Part shown: positions 1 to 7,258 of the stretch, piece after piece
Layout of the letters: each line of letters opens with the position of its first letter
How positions within the stretch are numbered: position 1 is the stretch's first letter
Origin: Alistipes sp. Zagget8
GTDB taxonomy: Bacteria > Bacteroidota > Bacteroidia > Bacteroidales > Rikenellaceae
DNA length: 64,000 nucleotides
Assembly (NCBI GenBank): GCA_001941065.1
Contig: MSHJ01000010.1
Span: 248,001-312,000, forward strand
Direction of reading: 5' to 3'
Translations under genes and position numbers: made by a program
The notes under the pieces: model-generated
What the model saw: only the letters and a program-made list of their open reading frames with translations
What the model was told of the DNA's origin: nothing
The model's database searches: none

Positions 1-213
1 GCGTTCTGCACCTATCTGTTCGCCGCCGTCATCACGTTTTACAGCGACCTGCCCTACCTGCCCTGGTGGGCCGACGGCATGGGCGTCGCGCTGATGATCG
101 CCATCCCTGCGGCAACGGTCGGCTCGGGTAAGGAAAGCCGTCCCGTGCCGACGCTGCTCAACGCTGTACTGGTCGGCTTCCTGATAAGCGTCGCGGAACG
201 CTATCTGGCATGA
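1..213 (+). CDS. C-terminal fragment of an unidentified membrane protein
   Basis: The window opens inside a reading frame that runs 70 codons to a TGA at 211-213, so only the C-terminus is visible. The fragment is hydrophobic. It has one membrane-like stretch near its start, a second around the segment beginning GMGVALMIAIPAA, and a third just before the end (LLNAVLVGFLISVAE). A short polar linker (GSGKESRPVP) separates the last two. This suggests a multi-pass inner-membrane protein. I do not recognise the family, and the missing N-terminus prevents a call. A strong hairpin terminator follows directly. Confidence 0.6.
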   Translation, partial: AFCTYLFAAVITFYSDLPYLPWWADGMGVALMIAIPAATVGSGKESRPVPTLLNAVLVGFLISVAERYLA

Positions 214-214
214 T

Positions 215-242
215 AAAAAAACGGACTCCGGTCCGTTTTTTT
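215..242 (+). terminator. Intrinsic terminator after the first partial gene
   Basis: A six-base-pair GC-rich stem (ACGGAC/GTCCGT, loop TCCG) is flanked by an A-run on the left and a seven-T run on the right. The A and T runs can extend the stem. It lies two bases after the stop codon. Confidence 0.85.
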
Positions 243-301
243 CGTTTAGTCCATGCAGTATCAGGGGATTGGCTCCGTTTAAAGGGAAACCTCAAACTCC
301 T

Positions 302-934
302 ATGAAAAAACTTTGCTTCTTATTGCTCCTGCTGCCGCTTGCGTTCGGCAGCTGCGATGACGACGACGAATCGCGCGTCGAAACATGGACTGTCGCGTCC
401 GAAAAGGGAGTCGACCGCATCGGTATGGACATCGGCTACACCCCCGCCTACATTGTGAAAGCGAGCCCGAACGGCAACTGGTTCGCCGACGCAATCCACA
501 TTCAGAATTTCACCTTCGAAAAAGGCTATGAATGTGTCCTGCGCGTACGCATCGACCCGGTCCCGGAAATGATCTGCGACGGACCCGCCTATAACTACAC
601 GATGGAAAAGCTGATCTCGCGCACTCCGGCCGAACCGCCCGTCGACCCGAAATCGTTCAGCCCGGAACTCGATGTCACCATCGCCTCGGAGCAGGGCGAA
701 TATTTCGGCACCCCCGGCTATTGGTTCAAGGATATGCGCTATACCGATTCATACTGGCTGCCGTTCCCGTGGGAGATCGAAGGCTTCGATTTCAAGCCGG
801 GCTTCGAAGCCCGCATCCAGATACAGCCCGTCGCCGAATACGACGAGGCAAAGGGCGACTACGAGGTGAAATACTACCAGACGGAACTGATTTCGAGCGA
901 AGAAAAGGCCTCCGAAGGGATACCCGTCTCTTAG
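302..934 (+). CDS. Hypothetical surface lipoprotein
   Basis: This is a 210-residue protein with a lipoprotein signal: MKKLC, a leucine-rich core and a lipobox ending at Cys18. Cys18 is followed at once by DDDDE, an acidic cluster like the lipoprotein surface-export signal described in Bacteroidetes. I chose the ATG at 302 because it gives this clean signal peptide; an in-frame TTG upstream would add a non-signal extension. The mature part has many aromatic and acidic residues and I recognise no family in it. The stop codon lies inside the first hairpin of a dispersed repeat element (923-1019), so the repeat supplies the last few codons (ending PVS). Confidence 0.75.
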   Translation: MKKLCFLLLLLPLAFGSCDDDDESRVETWTVASEKGVDRIGMDIGYTPAYIVKASPNGNWFADAIHIQNFTFEKGYECVLRVRIDPVPEMICDGPAYNYTMEKLISRTPAEPPVDPKSFSPELDVTIASEQGEYFGTPGYWFKDMRYTDSYWLPFPWEIEGFDFKPGFEARIQIQPVAEYDEAKGDYEVKYYQTELISSEEKASEGIPVS

Positions 935-1019
935 ACGGGCTTTAGAAAGGGTCGGTGCGGAAATCGGGCTCCGGTGTGCAAAATGCCGATGCAGCCCTAA
1001 AACCCGCTTCTTAAGCGGG
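923..1019. repeat. 97-bp dispersed element with a hairpin at each end (copy 1)
   Basis: The element begins with a 7-bp stem (CCCGTCT/AGACGGG, loop CTT) at 923-939. It ends with another 7-bp stem (CCCGCTT/AAGCGGG, loop CTT) at 1003-1019. The 63 bases between show no gene. An inverted copy of the same length lies at 35054-35150. It probably also works as a bidirectional terminator between the lipoprotein gene and the convergent DUF454 gene. Confidence 0.65.
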
Positions 1020-1023
1020 CAAA

Positions 1024-1389
1024 TCACTTTCGCAGGGTTGCGAACGAGAGGATGTGCCAGGTGACGCCGACGGCCACGAGCAGCAGCGCCAGCTGCGCCC
1101 ACCACCACCCGTCCAGTATTCCGAAGATGCAGTAGAGCATCGCGGCCCACATCAGGACGATGGAAAAGACTTTAGCCCGCAGCGGAATGGCTCGGTTTTC
1201 GCGGAAATTGCGGATATACTCGCCGAAACAGCGGTGCGACAGGAGCCACGCATAGAGCCGCGGCGACGAGCGGACCCAAAGGGCCGCCGCCAGCAGCAGG
1301 AACGGCGTGGTGGGCAGCAGCGGCAGGAAGATGCCGACGATGCCCAGCGCAAGGGCGATGCAGCCCAGTATGGCGAGCAGGGTTTTCAC
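1024..1389 (-). CDS. DUF454 (YbaN-like) inner-membrane protein
   Basis: This small membrane protein matches the YbaN/DUF454 family. It has an N-terminal hydrophobic segment leading into LPLLPTTPFLLLAAA, then SSPRLYAWLLSHRCFGEYI, RENRAIPLRAK and two more hydrophobic segments. The molecular function of the family is not established. I chose the GTG at 1389 because an ideal promoter (TATTTTTG) lies only four bases upstream. The ATGs further upstream (1446, 1434) would start before the promoter. The transcript would then be nearly or fully leaderless. Confidence 0.8.
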   Translation of the reverse strand: MKTLLAILGCIALALGIVGIFLPLLPTTPFLLLAAALWVRSSPRLYAWLLSHRCFGEYIRNFRENRAIPLRAKVFSIVLMWAAMLYCIFGILDGWWWAQLALLLVAVGVTWHILSFATLRK

Positions 1390-1393
1390 GACG

Positions 1394-1401
1394 CAAAAAT
1401 A
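1394..1401 (-). promoter_or_regulatory. -7 promoter box (TATTTTTG) of the DUF454 gene
   Basis: On the minus strand the sequence reads TATTTTTG, then CGTC, then the GTG start. It matches the Bacteroidetes -7 consensus TAnnTTTG. The spacing leaves almost no 5' untranslated region. Confidence 0.6.
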
Positions 1402-1446
1402 ATATAAATTCGGGGCCGGGAAATGCCGAGCCATGCGATTTTTCAT

Positions 1447-1542
1447 TATCTTTGGTGTCGTAACGGCGCTTTTAGAAGCGGAAGGCCGTGCAGAACAGGC
1501 CGCAACCCGGTTTGGCTGCCGTCCGGTTTTCGCTTATTTTTG
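1447..1542 (+). repeat. ~97-bp promoter-hairpin-promoter element (copy 1), upstream of rpiB
   Basis: The element starts with a TATCTTTG box (1447-1454), followed directly by a short inverted repeat (1455-1469, GTGTCGT-A-ACGGCGC) that pairs as RNA with two G-U wobbles. It ends with a second box, TATTTTTG (1535-1542). A related 98-bp copy lies upstream of the M23 lipoprotein gene at 26996-27093. The first ~40 bases are nearly identical between copies and the rest has diverged. Confidence 0.6.
1511..1542 (+). promoter_or_regulatory. rpiB promoter (TTTG, 20 nt, TATTTTTG)
   Basis: A -33 box TTTG at 1511-1514 is separated by exactly 20 nt from TATTTTTG at 1535-1542. This is a full match to the Bacteroidetes housekeeping promoter. 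It lies 30 bases before the rpiB start codon. Confidence 0.75.
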
Positions 1543-1572
1543 TAGAACAGAACACAAATAAACCGATATACG

Positions 1573-2016
1573 ATGAAAAAAATAGGTATCGCCAGCGACC
1601 ATGCCGGCTACGAAATGAAAGAATTTTTGGTGGGTTACCTCGACGCCATGGGTTACGAGGTGCTCGATTTCGGGCCCCATTCGCCCGAAAGCGTCGATTA
1701 CGCCGATTTCGCACACCCGCTGGCCGCAGCCATCGAGCAGGGCGAACTGGAACGCGGCATCGCGCTCTGCGGCTCGGGCGAAGGGATGGCCATGACACTC
1801 AACAAGCATCAGGGCATCCGTGCGGGTCTCTGCTGGGACACCGAGATCGCCTCGCTGATCCGCCGCCACAACAACGCCAACGTCATCGTCTTCCCGGCCC
1901 GGTTCATCACCAACGACGAAGCCGTCAAGATGCTCGACGCCTATTTCGCCGCCGAATTCGAGGGCGGACGCCACGAAGCACGCATCGCCAAGATGCCCGT
2001 CGCAGGCTGTAAATAA
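1573..2016 (+). CDS. rpiB: Ribose-5-phosphate isomerase B
   Basis: This cytosolic enzyme interconverts ribose 5-phosphate and ribulose 5-phosphate in the pentose phosphate pathway. The 147-residue length is normal for RpiB/LacAB proteins. Asp9-His10 (ASDHAGY) and Cys66 in the loop CGSGEGM match the substrate-binding and catalytic base positions of the family. The following MTLNKH segment and the RRHNNANVIVF stretch are also typical. It has its own consensus promoter and is a single gene, convergent with ispE on the other strand (9-nt gap). Confidence 0.95.
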   Translation: MKKIGIASDHAGYEMKEFLVGYLDAMGYEVLDFGPHSPESVDYADFAHPLAAAIEQGELERGIALCGSGEGMAMTLNKHQGIRAGLCWDTEIASLIRRHNNANVIVFPARFITNDEAVKMLDAYFAAEFEGGRHEARIAKMPVAGCK

Positions 2017-2025
2017 AAACGGAAT

Positions 2026-2838
2026 TCACAATTCGAAAACGAAGGGCGAGACGGCTTTTAGCCGTCCGCCTTTTTCGTGCCCGGCGAAGAGCCCGAAGAC
2101 CGCCGATCCGCTGCCCGACATCGAGGCATACACGGCCCCCTCGGCGAGCAGGCGTTCCTTTGCGGCGCGGATGGCCGGATGTGCTTCGAAGATATGCGTT
2201 TCGAAATCGTTGGTCACCAGCCCCTGCCACTCCGCGACGGGCCGCCGCAGACGTTCCGCCAACGGCACCTCCGGCACCCGGGGCCGCACCCCGGCATAGG
2301 CTTCGCGCGTCGAGACTCCCTCGTCGGGTTTGACGATCACGAGCGTCATTCCGCTCAGGTCCAGCGGAAAAGGCGTCATCACCTCACCTCTTCCTTTACA
2401 TAGCTGCGGCGAATTGCGGACGAAAAAAGCCGTGTCGCTGCCCAGTTCGGCGGCGCACGCTATCAGCTCCGCCTCGGACAATCCCAATGCAAACAGCTCA
2501 TTCAGGGCGAGCAGCACCGTCGTGCCGTCCGACGAACCGCCTCCCAGCCCGGCCCCGAACGGCACACGCTTGTCGAGACGAATCCCGACCCCGTCCACAC
2601 CGTAACGCCGCTGCATCAGGCGGAAGGCTTTGAGGCAGATGTTGTCTTCCGGAGCGCAGTCCACGGCCAGCCCTTCGGCGCGGAACGTGACGCCGGGCGC
2701 TCCGGTGCGCGTCACCTCCACCTCGTCGTAAAGGCCCCGGACGGGAAACATCACGGTTTCCAGCTCGTGAAATCCGTCCGCGCGGCGGCGCAGGATGTCG
2801 AGGCCCAGATTTATTTTGCAGTTTGCCTGTGAGATCAT
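2026..2838 (-). CDS. ispE: 4-diphosphocytidyl-2-C-methyl-D-erythritol kinase
   Basis: This GHMP-family kinase phosphorylates CDP-methylerythritol in the MEP isoprenoid pathway. The 270-residue protein starts MISQANCKINLGLDI, with the KINLGL motif of IspE. It has the glycine-rich ATP loop PFGAGLGGGSSDG and a C-terminal MSGSGSAVFGLF motif. The frame stays open far upstream antisense to the GSCFA gene, but homology starts at the ATG at 2838, just after a promoter box. ispD, another step of the same pathway, is at 28402, so the pathway genes are scattered here. Confidence 0.95.
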   Translation of the reverse strand: MISQANCKINLGLDILRRRADGFHELETVMFPVRGLYDEVEVTRTGAPGVTFRAEGLAVDCAPEDNICLKAFRLMQRRYGVDGVGIRLDKRVPFGAGLGGGSSDGTTVLLALNELFALGLSEAELIACAAELGSDTAFFVRNSPQLCKGRGEVMTPFPLDLSGMTLVIVKPDEGVSTREAYAGVRPRVPEVPLAERLRRPVAEWQGLVTNDFETHIFEAHPAIRAAKERLLAEGAVYASMSGSGSAVFGLFAGHEKGGRLKAVSPFVFEL

Positions 2839-2842
2839 GGAA

Positions 2843-2867
2843 CAAAGGTAAGAATTTTCTATTTTTG
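2843..2867. promoter_or_regulatory. Back-to-back divergent promoters for ispE and the GSCFA gene
   Basis: On the minus strand TACCTTTG (2843-2850) lies four bases before the ispE ATG. On the plus strand TATTTTTG (2860-2867) lies four bases before the GSCFA-gene ATG. The two -7 boxes are only nine bases apart, so two polymerases could hardly bind at once. Both transcripts would begin at or next to their start codons. I see no good -33 box for either. Confidence 0.65.
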
Positions 2868-2871
2868 CCGT

Positions 2872-3837
2872 ATGAAATTCCGCACCGAAATCGAAACATC
2901 GCCCCTCGGGGTGCAGATAGGCTATGAAAACCGCGTGCTGACACTCGGTTCGTGCTTCGCCGCGCACATCGCCGAGAAGCTCGCCGGGGCGAAATTCCGC
3001 GTCACGGCGAATCCTTCGGGCATCCTGTTCAACCCGCTGTCGATTGCCGCGGCGATTCGCAGTTACGCCTCCCCCGTTCCCGTCACCCGCGAAAAGTTGG
3101 GATATGACGGCGACGTATGGTATCATTTCGGGTTCCACGGCGATTTCTCGGCCCCGACGGCCGAAGAGGCCCTCGGGCGGATGAACGCCGCCCGGCAGTC
3201 CGGGGCCGAAGCGCTCCGCACGTCCGACCGCGTGATCCTCACATTCGGCACGGCATGGGTCTATGAGCGTGAAGGCGAGGTCGTTGCCAACTGTCACCGG
3301 AGACCCGCCGCGGAGTTTTCGAGAAGACGGCTTTCGGTCGGGGAGATCGTCGGAACTTTCGCCGAACTGATCGAAGGACCGCTCGCCGGGAGGCAGATCG
3401 TACTGACGGTCAGCCCGGTACGGCACATCGGAGACACCCTGGCGGGCAACGCCGTGAGCAAGGCTGCGCTGCGGCTGGCCGCGGAGGAGCTGAAGCAACG
3501 GTATAACTGCGTCGAATATTTCCCGGCCTATGAAATAGTTACGGACGACCTGCGCGACTACCGTTTCTACGGCGACGACCTCGTACATCCCGCCCCGCAG
3601 GCCGTCGCCTACATCTGGGAGAAATTCACCGCCACGGCCCTCACCGACCGCGCCCGGAACCTGCTCCCGGAGGCCGAAGCCATCGCCGCCGCAGCGGCCC
3701 ACCGTCCCCGCAACCCGCAGGGCGAGGCGCACCGCGCCTTCTGCCGCCGCCAGCTGGAACGCATCGCCGCACTCCCGGAGATGGATTTTCAGTCCGAGGC
3801 CGAATATTTCCGCCGATGTCTCGAAATAAATTCGTAA
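2872..3837 (+). CDS. GSCFA domain protein
   Basis: This 321-residue protein carries the signature that names the GSCFA family, LGSCFAAHIAEKL, at about residues 24-36. The family is thought to have an SGNH-hydrolase-like fold, but its substrate is not established. Further typical segments are the SPVRH stretch in the middle and DDLVHPA near residue 237, which resembles the DxxH end of an SGNH active site. No signal peptide is visible, so it is probably cytosolic. Its promoter overlaps that of the divergent ispE gene, and its stop codon overlaps the promoter box of the next gene. Confidence 0.9.
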   Translation: MKFRTEIETSPLGVQIGYENRVLTLGSCFAAHIAEKLAGAKFRVTANPSGILFNPLSIAAAIRSYASPVPVTREKLGYDGDVWYHFGFHGDFSAPTAEEALGRMNAARQSGAEALRTSDRVILTFGTAWVYEREGEVVANCHRRPAAEFSRRRLSVGEIVGTFAELIEGPLAGRQIVLTVSPVRHIGDTLAGNAVSKAALRLAAEELKQRYNCVEYFPAYEIVTDDLRDYRFYGDDLVHPAPQAVAYIWEKFTATALTDRARNLLPEAEAIAAAAAHRPRNPQGEAHRAFCRRQLERIAALPEMDFQSEAEYFRRCLEINS

Positions 3838-3842
3838 ATTTG
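3835..3842 (+). promoter_or_regulatory. -7 promoter box (TAAATTTG) overlapping the GSCFA stop codon
   Basis: TAAATTTG matches TAnnTTTG. Its first three bases are the TAA stop of the preceding gene. It lies 20 bases before the next ATG. The best -33-like sequence (TTTC) is slightly too far upstream. Confidence 0.5.
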
Positions 3843-3862
3843 CGGCCAATTCACCACCACAG

Positions 3863-5428
3863 ATGACAAAAAAACTCTTTCTATATGCCATAGCCGCTGC
3901 GGCGGCACTCCAGAGCGTCGCGGCGCAGCCCCGGCTGATCGTGCAGATCGTCGTCGGCTCGATGCGCGGCGAAGACCTCGACCGCTATGCCGCGAATTTC
4001 GGCGAAGGGGGCTTCCGGCGCCTCACCGAAGGCGGCACGGTCTACACCGACAGCCGCTACGACTACCTGCAAACCACCACGCCCGTCTCGCTGGCCACGC
4101 TCACCACGGGGGCCATGCCCTCGACCCACGGCGTGATCGGCTCCCGCTGGGTCGATTACACCACCAACCGGGTCGTCGAACTCACGGACGGACGCAAGGG
4201 CCCCGGCGCCTACCACCTGATCGCCCCGACGCTCACGGAGACACTTTTGCAGCATGCCCCCGGCAGCCGCGCGGTGACCGTCGCCGCCGAGGCGGTGTCG
4301 GCCGTGGTGATGGCCGGACGCAGCGGAGAGGTCTTCTGGCTCGACCCCGAACGTTGCGACTGGGCGACCTCGCCGTACTATGCGCCGGGGGTTCCCGAAT
4401 GGATCGAGCGCAGCAACCGCGAGCGTTACAACCTCTCGTACATCACGACCGAATGGCGCACGCTGTTCGAACGCGGCCGCTACCTCAACACCCGCAACCA
4501 CGACATCGCACTGGCGGGCAAGAGCAAGAAAGACAAGGACCTGAACGGTGCGGGACGCCTGAAACCGGCAAACGATTTCGAACGTCTGCTCTACACCCCG
4601 GCGGGCAACACCGCCGTGCTGGGGCTGGCCAAGCAGGCCATTGCACAGTATAAACTCGGGGACGACAAGGTGCCCGACCTGCTGAACATCTGCCTCGACA
4701 CGCCGCGCCGCATCAGCGAAGCCTACGGTCCCGAGTCGATCGAGGTCGAGGACATGTACTACCGGCTGGACCGCGACCTGGCGGATTTCCTGACTTTCGT
4801 CTTCGCGCAGGTCAAAGACGGAAACGCCCTGGTGGTGCTCACCTCGGACCACGGCACCAGCCCCTCCTACGACGCGGGGCCCGACGAGGCCGACCGGTTC
4901 AACCCGCGGCAGTTCGAGGTGATTGTCAACGGATTCCTCAACGTCCGCTACGGCGTCGGCGACTGGGTGGTGGAGTACTGCGACCGGAGCGTGTGGCTCA
5001 ACCACAACCTCATCTACGAACGGGGCCTGAACCTTGCGGAGGTGCAGAACGAGGTGGCCATCTTCGCCATGCAGTTCAGCGGAATCTCCCACGCGCTGGC
5101 CGCCACGGCCATGCGCACGAGCTATTTCGGCAGCGGATACGCCCGCCGGATGCAGAACAGTTTCTACCCCCGGCGTTCGGGCGACGTGATTCTGAACCTG
5201 ATGCCCGGATGGATCGAGGAGCAGGAACGCTGCTGGTCGATGTCGGGTTCGATGTACGGATACGACACCGAGGTGCCGCTGGTGTTCTACGGCAAAGGCG
5301 CGGGGATGCAGCGGGTGAACCGCCGCGTGGACATGACCGCCGTGGCCCCGACGCTGGCGCGGCTGGCGGGCGTGCGCGAACCGGCAGCCTCGGAAGGCGG
5401 AGCGCTGGCGGAGATCGTGGATTTGTAA
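3863..5428 (+). CDS. Alkaline-phosphatase-fold secreted protein, metal site degenerate
   Basis: This 521-residue exported protein (signal peptide to about residue 22) follows the PafA/nucleotide-pyrophosphatase pattern: an N-terminal beta strand, GGFRRLTEGG, a TTG...P..HG motif, YGPESIEVEDMYYRLDRDL, TSDHGTSP and YGYDTEVPLVFYG. The candidate nucleophile Thr73 and the SDHG metal-ligand pair are retained. The other usual metal ligands look replaced. The family's VDQM Asp is Gly32 in VVGSM, the Asp and His of the TDYVGHxFGP motif are Arg and Glu, and the late His in YDxHVP is Glu. By comparison with the family this looks like a pseudoenzyme or a binding protein, not an active phosphatase. That is inference from motif alignment by eye. 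Confidence 0.85.
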   Translation: MTKKLFLYAIAAAAALQSVAAQPRLIVQIVVGSMRGEDLDRYAANFGEGGFRRLTEGGTVYTDSRYDYLQTTTPVSLATLTTGAMPSTHGVIGSRWVDYTTNRVVELTDGRKGPGAYHLIAPTLTETLLQHAPGSRAVTVAAEAVSAVVMAGRSGEVFWLDPERCDWATSPYYAPGVPEWIERSNRERYNLSYITTEWRTLFERGRYLNTRNHDIALAGKSKKDKDLNGAGRLKPANDFERLLYTPAGNTAVLGLAKQAIAQYKLGDDKVPDLLNICLDTPRRISEAYGPESIEVEDMYYRLDRDLADFLTFVFAQVKDGNALVVLTSDHGTSPSYDAGPDEADRFNPRQFEVIVNGFLNVRYGVGDWVVEYCDRSVWLNHNLIYERGLNLAEVQNEVAIFAMQFSGISHALAATAMRTSYFGSGYARRMQNSFYPRRSGDVILNLMPGWIEEQERCWSMSGSMYGYDTEVPLVFYGKGAGMQRVNRRVDMTAVAPTLARLAGVREPAASEGGALAEIVDL

Positions 5429-5450
5429 GGACTTTCAATCAACACACAGC

Positions 5451-5867
5451 ATGGACAAGATACAGGACGAAATCATCGAGGAATTTTCCGTCTTCGACGA
5501 CTGGCTGGACAAATACGACTACCTGATCGGCCTGAGCGAAACGCTCCCCCCGATCGCCCCCGAACACCGCACCGGGCAGTACCTGATCGAAGGCTGCCAG
5601 TCGCGGGTGTGGGTCGACGCAAGGTTCGAAGACGGCCGGGTTTACTACTCGGCAGACAGCGACGCCATAATAACCAAGGGCATTATCGCGTTATTGATCC
5701 GCGTACTGAACGGACGCACGCCGCAGGAGATTCTCGACACGGAACTCTATTTCATCGACGCCATCGGACTGGCGGCCAACCTCTCGCCGACACGGGCCAA
5801 CGGGCTGGTGTCGATGGTCAAGCAGATGCGGTTGTACGCGCTGGCATACGCAAGCAAAAACAAGTAA
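5451..5867 (+). CDS. sufE: SufE family sulfur acceptor protein
   Basis: SufE accepts persulfide sulfur from the cysteine desulfurase SufS and passes it to the iron-sulfur scaffold. The 138-residue length is typical. The sulfur-accepting cysteine is Cys49 in IEGCQSRVW, and the downstream helix segment GLAANLSPTRANGLVSMV is conserved in the family. It lies 22 bases after the phosphatase-fold gene and four bases before a DUF59 protein also linked to Fe-S assembly, so the two probably form an operon. SufS, SufB, SufC and SufD are not in the window. Confidence 0.93.
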   Translation: MDKIQDEIIEEFSVFDDWLDKYDYLIGLSETLPPIAPEHRTGQYLIEGCQSRVWVDARFEDGRVYYSADSDAIITKGIIALLIRVLNGRTPQEILDTELYFIDAIGLAANLSPTRANGLVSMVKQMRLYALAYASKNK

Positions 5868-5871
5868 AGCA

Positions 5872-6192
5872 ATGACACCCGAAGAGATTCTGCAGGTGGA
5901 AAAAGACATCGTCGCCACCCTCAAGAACATATACGACCCCGAAATCCCGGTCAACATCTACGACCTGGGGCTGATCTACGAAATCGACTACACGCCCGAC
6001 GGCGTGGCCACGATACGCATGACCCTCACCGCCCCCAACTGCCCGATGGCCGACATGCTCGTCGAGGACGTGAACATTCAGGTCGGAAAGGTCAAAGGCG
6101 TGAAATCGGTGAACGTCATCCTCACGTTCGACCCCGTGTGGGACAAGAGCATGATGTCCGAAGAGGCGCTGCTGGAGCTCAACATGTTCTGA
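5872..6192 (+). CDS. DUF59 (MIP18/SufT-like) iron-sulfur assembly factor
   Basis: This 106-residue single-domain protein matches PF01883. It has DIVATLKNIYDPEIPVNIYDLGLIYEI at the start, then TLTAPNCPMADML with the conserved Cys, and VNVILTFDPVWDKSMMSEEA at the end. Members help mature Fe-S proteins, as SufT and the eukaryotic CIA protein do. The position right after sufE supports that role. The next gene begins two bases after the stop, which suggests translational coupling. Confidence 0.9.
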   Translation: MTPEEILQVEKDIVATLKNIYDPEIPVNIYDLGLIYEIDYTPDGVATIRMTLTAPNCPMADMLVEDVNIQVGKVKGVKSVNVILTFDPVWDKSMMSEEALLELNMF

Positions 6193-6193
6193 G

Positions 6194-7150
6194 ATGGCGG
6201 ACGCGGCGGTACATACGGTGGAACGGCTGCAGGCCGGAGCCGGAGCGTACGCCTGCGGCGGTTATCTGGGCGGACTCAACACGCTCCAGCGGACCGAAAT
6301 ATGCACGTCGCTGATCTTCGACCGCCTCAGCCGCAAGATGCGTCTGGTGGAGACGCTCCGCCGCGAAGCCGAAGACAACTGGAACCAAACCTTCTACCTG
6401 CTCTATTTCCGCACGCTGGGCGACCGCCGCAATCAGGAAGCCTGCCTCGAACTGGCCCGGCGCGTGCCTTACCGAATCGTGCTGCGCGAACGGCTGGCCC
6501 CGCATGCCGTCGAGGCGATGCTCTTCGGCGCCTCGGGACTGCTGGAGCTTTACCGCAACGACACCTACACGCTCGACCTGAAACGCGGGTTCGAATACCT
6601 CGCGGCCAAATACGGCATCGAACCGATGGAGGCCTCGGCATGGACGCTGACGGAGATACGTCCGGCCAACCATCCGGTGCTGCGGCTGGCACAGGCCGCG
6701 GAGTTCTTCACGCAGGACGAGTTCGTGATGGAGCGAGCGATGGCCTGCCGCACGGAGGAGGAGGTCCGGAAACTGTTCTGCATCGAGGCGTCGCCCTACT
6801 GGCGCACGCACCACATCCCCGGCGCCGAGAGCGACGAAAGCCCCAAGCGCATCGGAGCCTTCAAGGCCAACATCATCGGCATCAACCTGGTCGCAGTCCT
6901 GCAGTTCGCCTACGGCAGCTACACCGCCAACGAACGGCTGCGCGACAGCGCCCTGACGCTGATGGAGCGCCTGCCGGCCGAGGACAACCGCTATATGCGC
7001 GACTGGAAGGCCGCAGGGATCGGTCCCCGCAACGCCTTCGAATCGCAGGCCCTGCTGCAGCTGGCCACCGAATACTGCGCCGAAAGGCGATGCGCGGAGT
7101 GTCCCGTCGGACGGCGCATCCTGCGCCAAACGGTTGTGGCGGAGGACTGA
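6194..7150 (+). CDS. DUF2851 family protein
   Basis: This 318-residue protein matches the Bacteroidetes DUF2851 family. Diagnostic segments are NWNQTFYLLYFRTLGDRRNQEA, EAMLFGASGLLEL, and the C-terminal PRNAFESQALLQLATEYC followed by a cysteine cluster (CAERRCAECPVG). The function is unknown. Family members I recall are usually around 400 residues, so this one appears to lack part of the N-terminus. No frameshifted remnant is visible upstream, because the DUF59 gene abuts it, so the short form looks natural. The cysteine cluster near the end could bind a metal, but this is not established. Confidence 0.8.
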   Translation: MADAAVHTVERLQAGAGAYACGGYLGGLNTLQRTEICTSLIFDRLSRKMRLVETLRREAEDNWNQTFYLLYFRTLGDRRNQEACLELARRVPYRIVLRERLAPHAVEAMLFGASGLLELYRNDTYTLDLKRGFEYLAAKYGIEPMEASAWTLTEIRPANHPVLRLAQAAEFFTQDEFVMERAMACRTEEEVRKLFCIEASPYWRTHHIPGAESDESPKRIGAFKANIIGINLVAVLQFAYGSYTANERLRDSALTLMERLPAEDNRYMRDWKAAGIGPRNAFESQALLQLATEYCAERRCAECPVGRRILRQTVVAED

Positions 7151-7161
7151 ACGGCGTATAT

Positions 7162-7241
7162 TTTGGCTTTTCCGGAAAAATAGTTACTTTTGCGCAACGT
7201 CACGCTCCCGACGGCAGACCCGGGCTCCGGCAATCTGCCGT
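7162..7241 (+). promoter_or_regulatory. Promoter and 5'-leader hairpin of the MBOAT gene
   Basis: TTTG at 7162-7165, 19 nt, then TACTTTTG at 7185-7192 make a consensus promoter. The roughly 60-nt leader that follows contains an 8-bp stem (ACGGCAGA at 7211-7218 pairing with TCTGCCGT at 7234-7241), with a GC-rich loop ending 17 bases before the ATG. Confidence 0.65.
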
Positions 7242-7258
7242 AAATTGTGTTAACACCC

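Noticed and set aside
2839..3891. N-terminal extension of ispE by 350 residues
   Set aside because: The extension is antisense to the GSCFA gene and has no family match. IspE homology starts at 2838, just after a promoter box.
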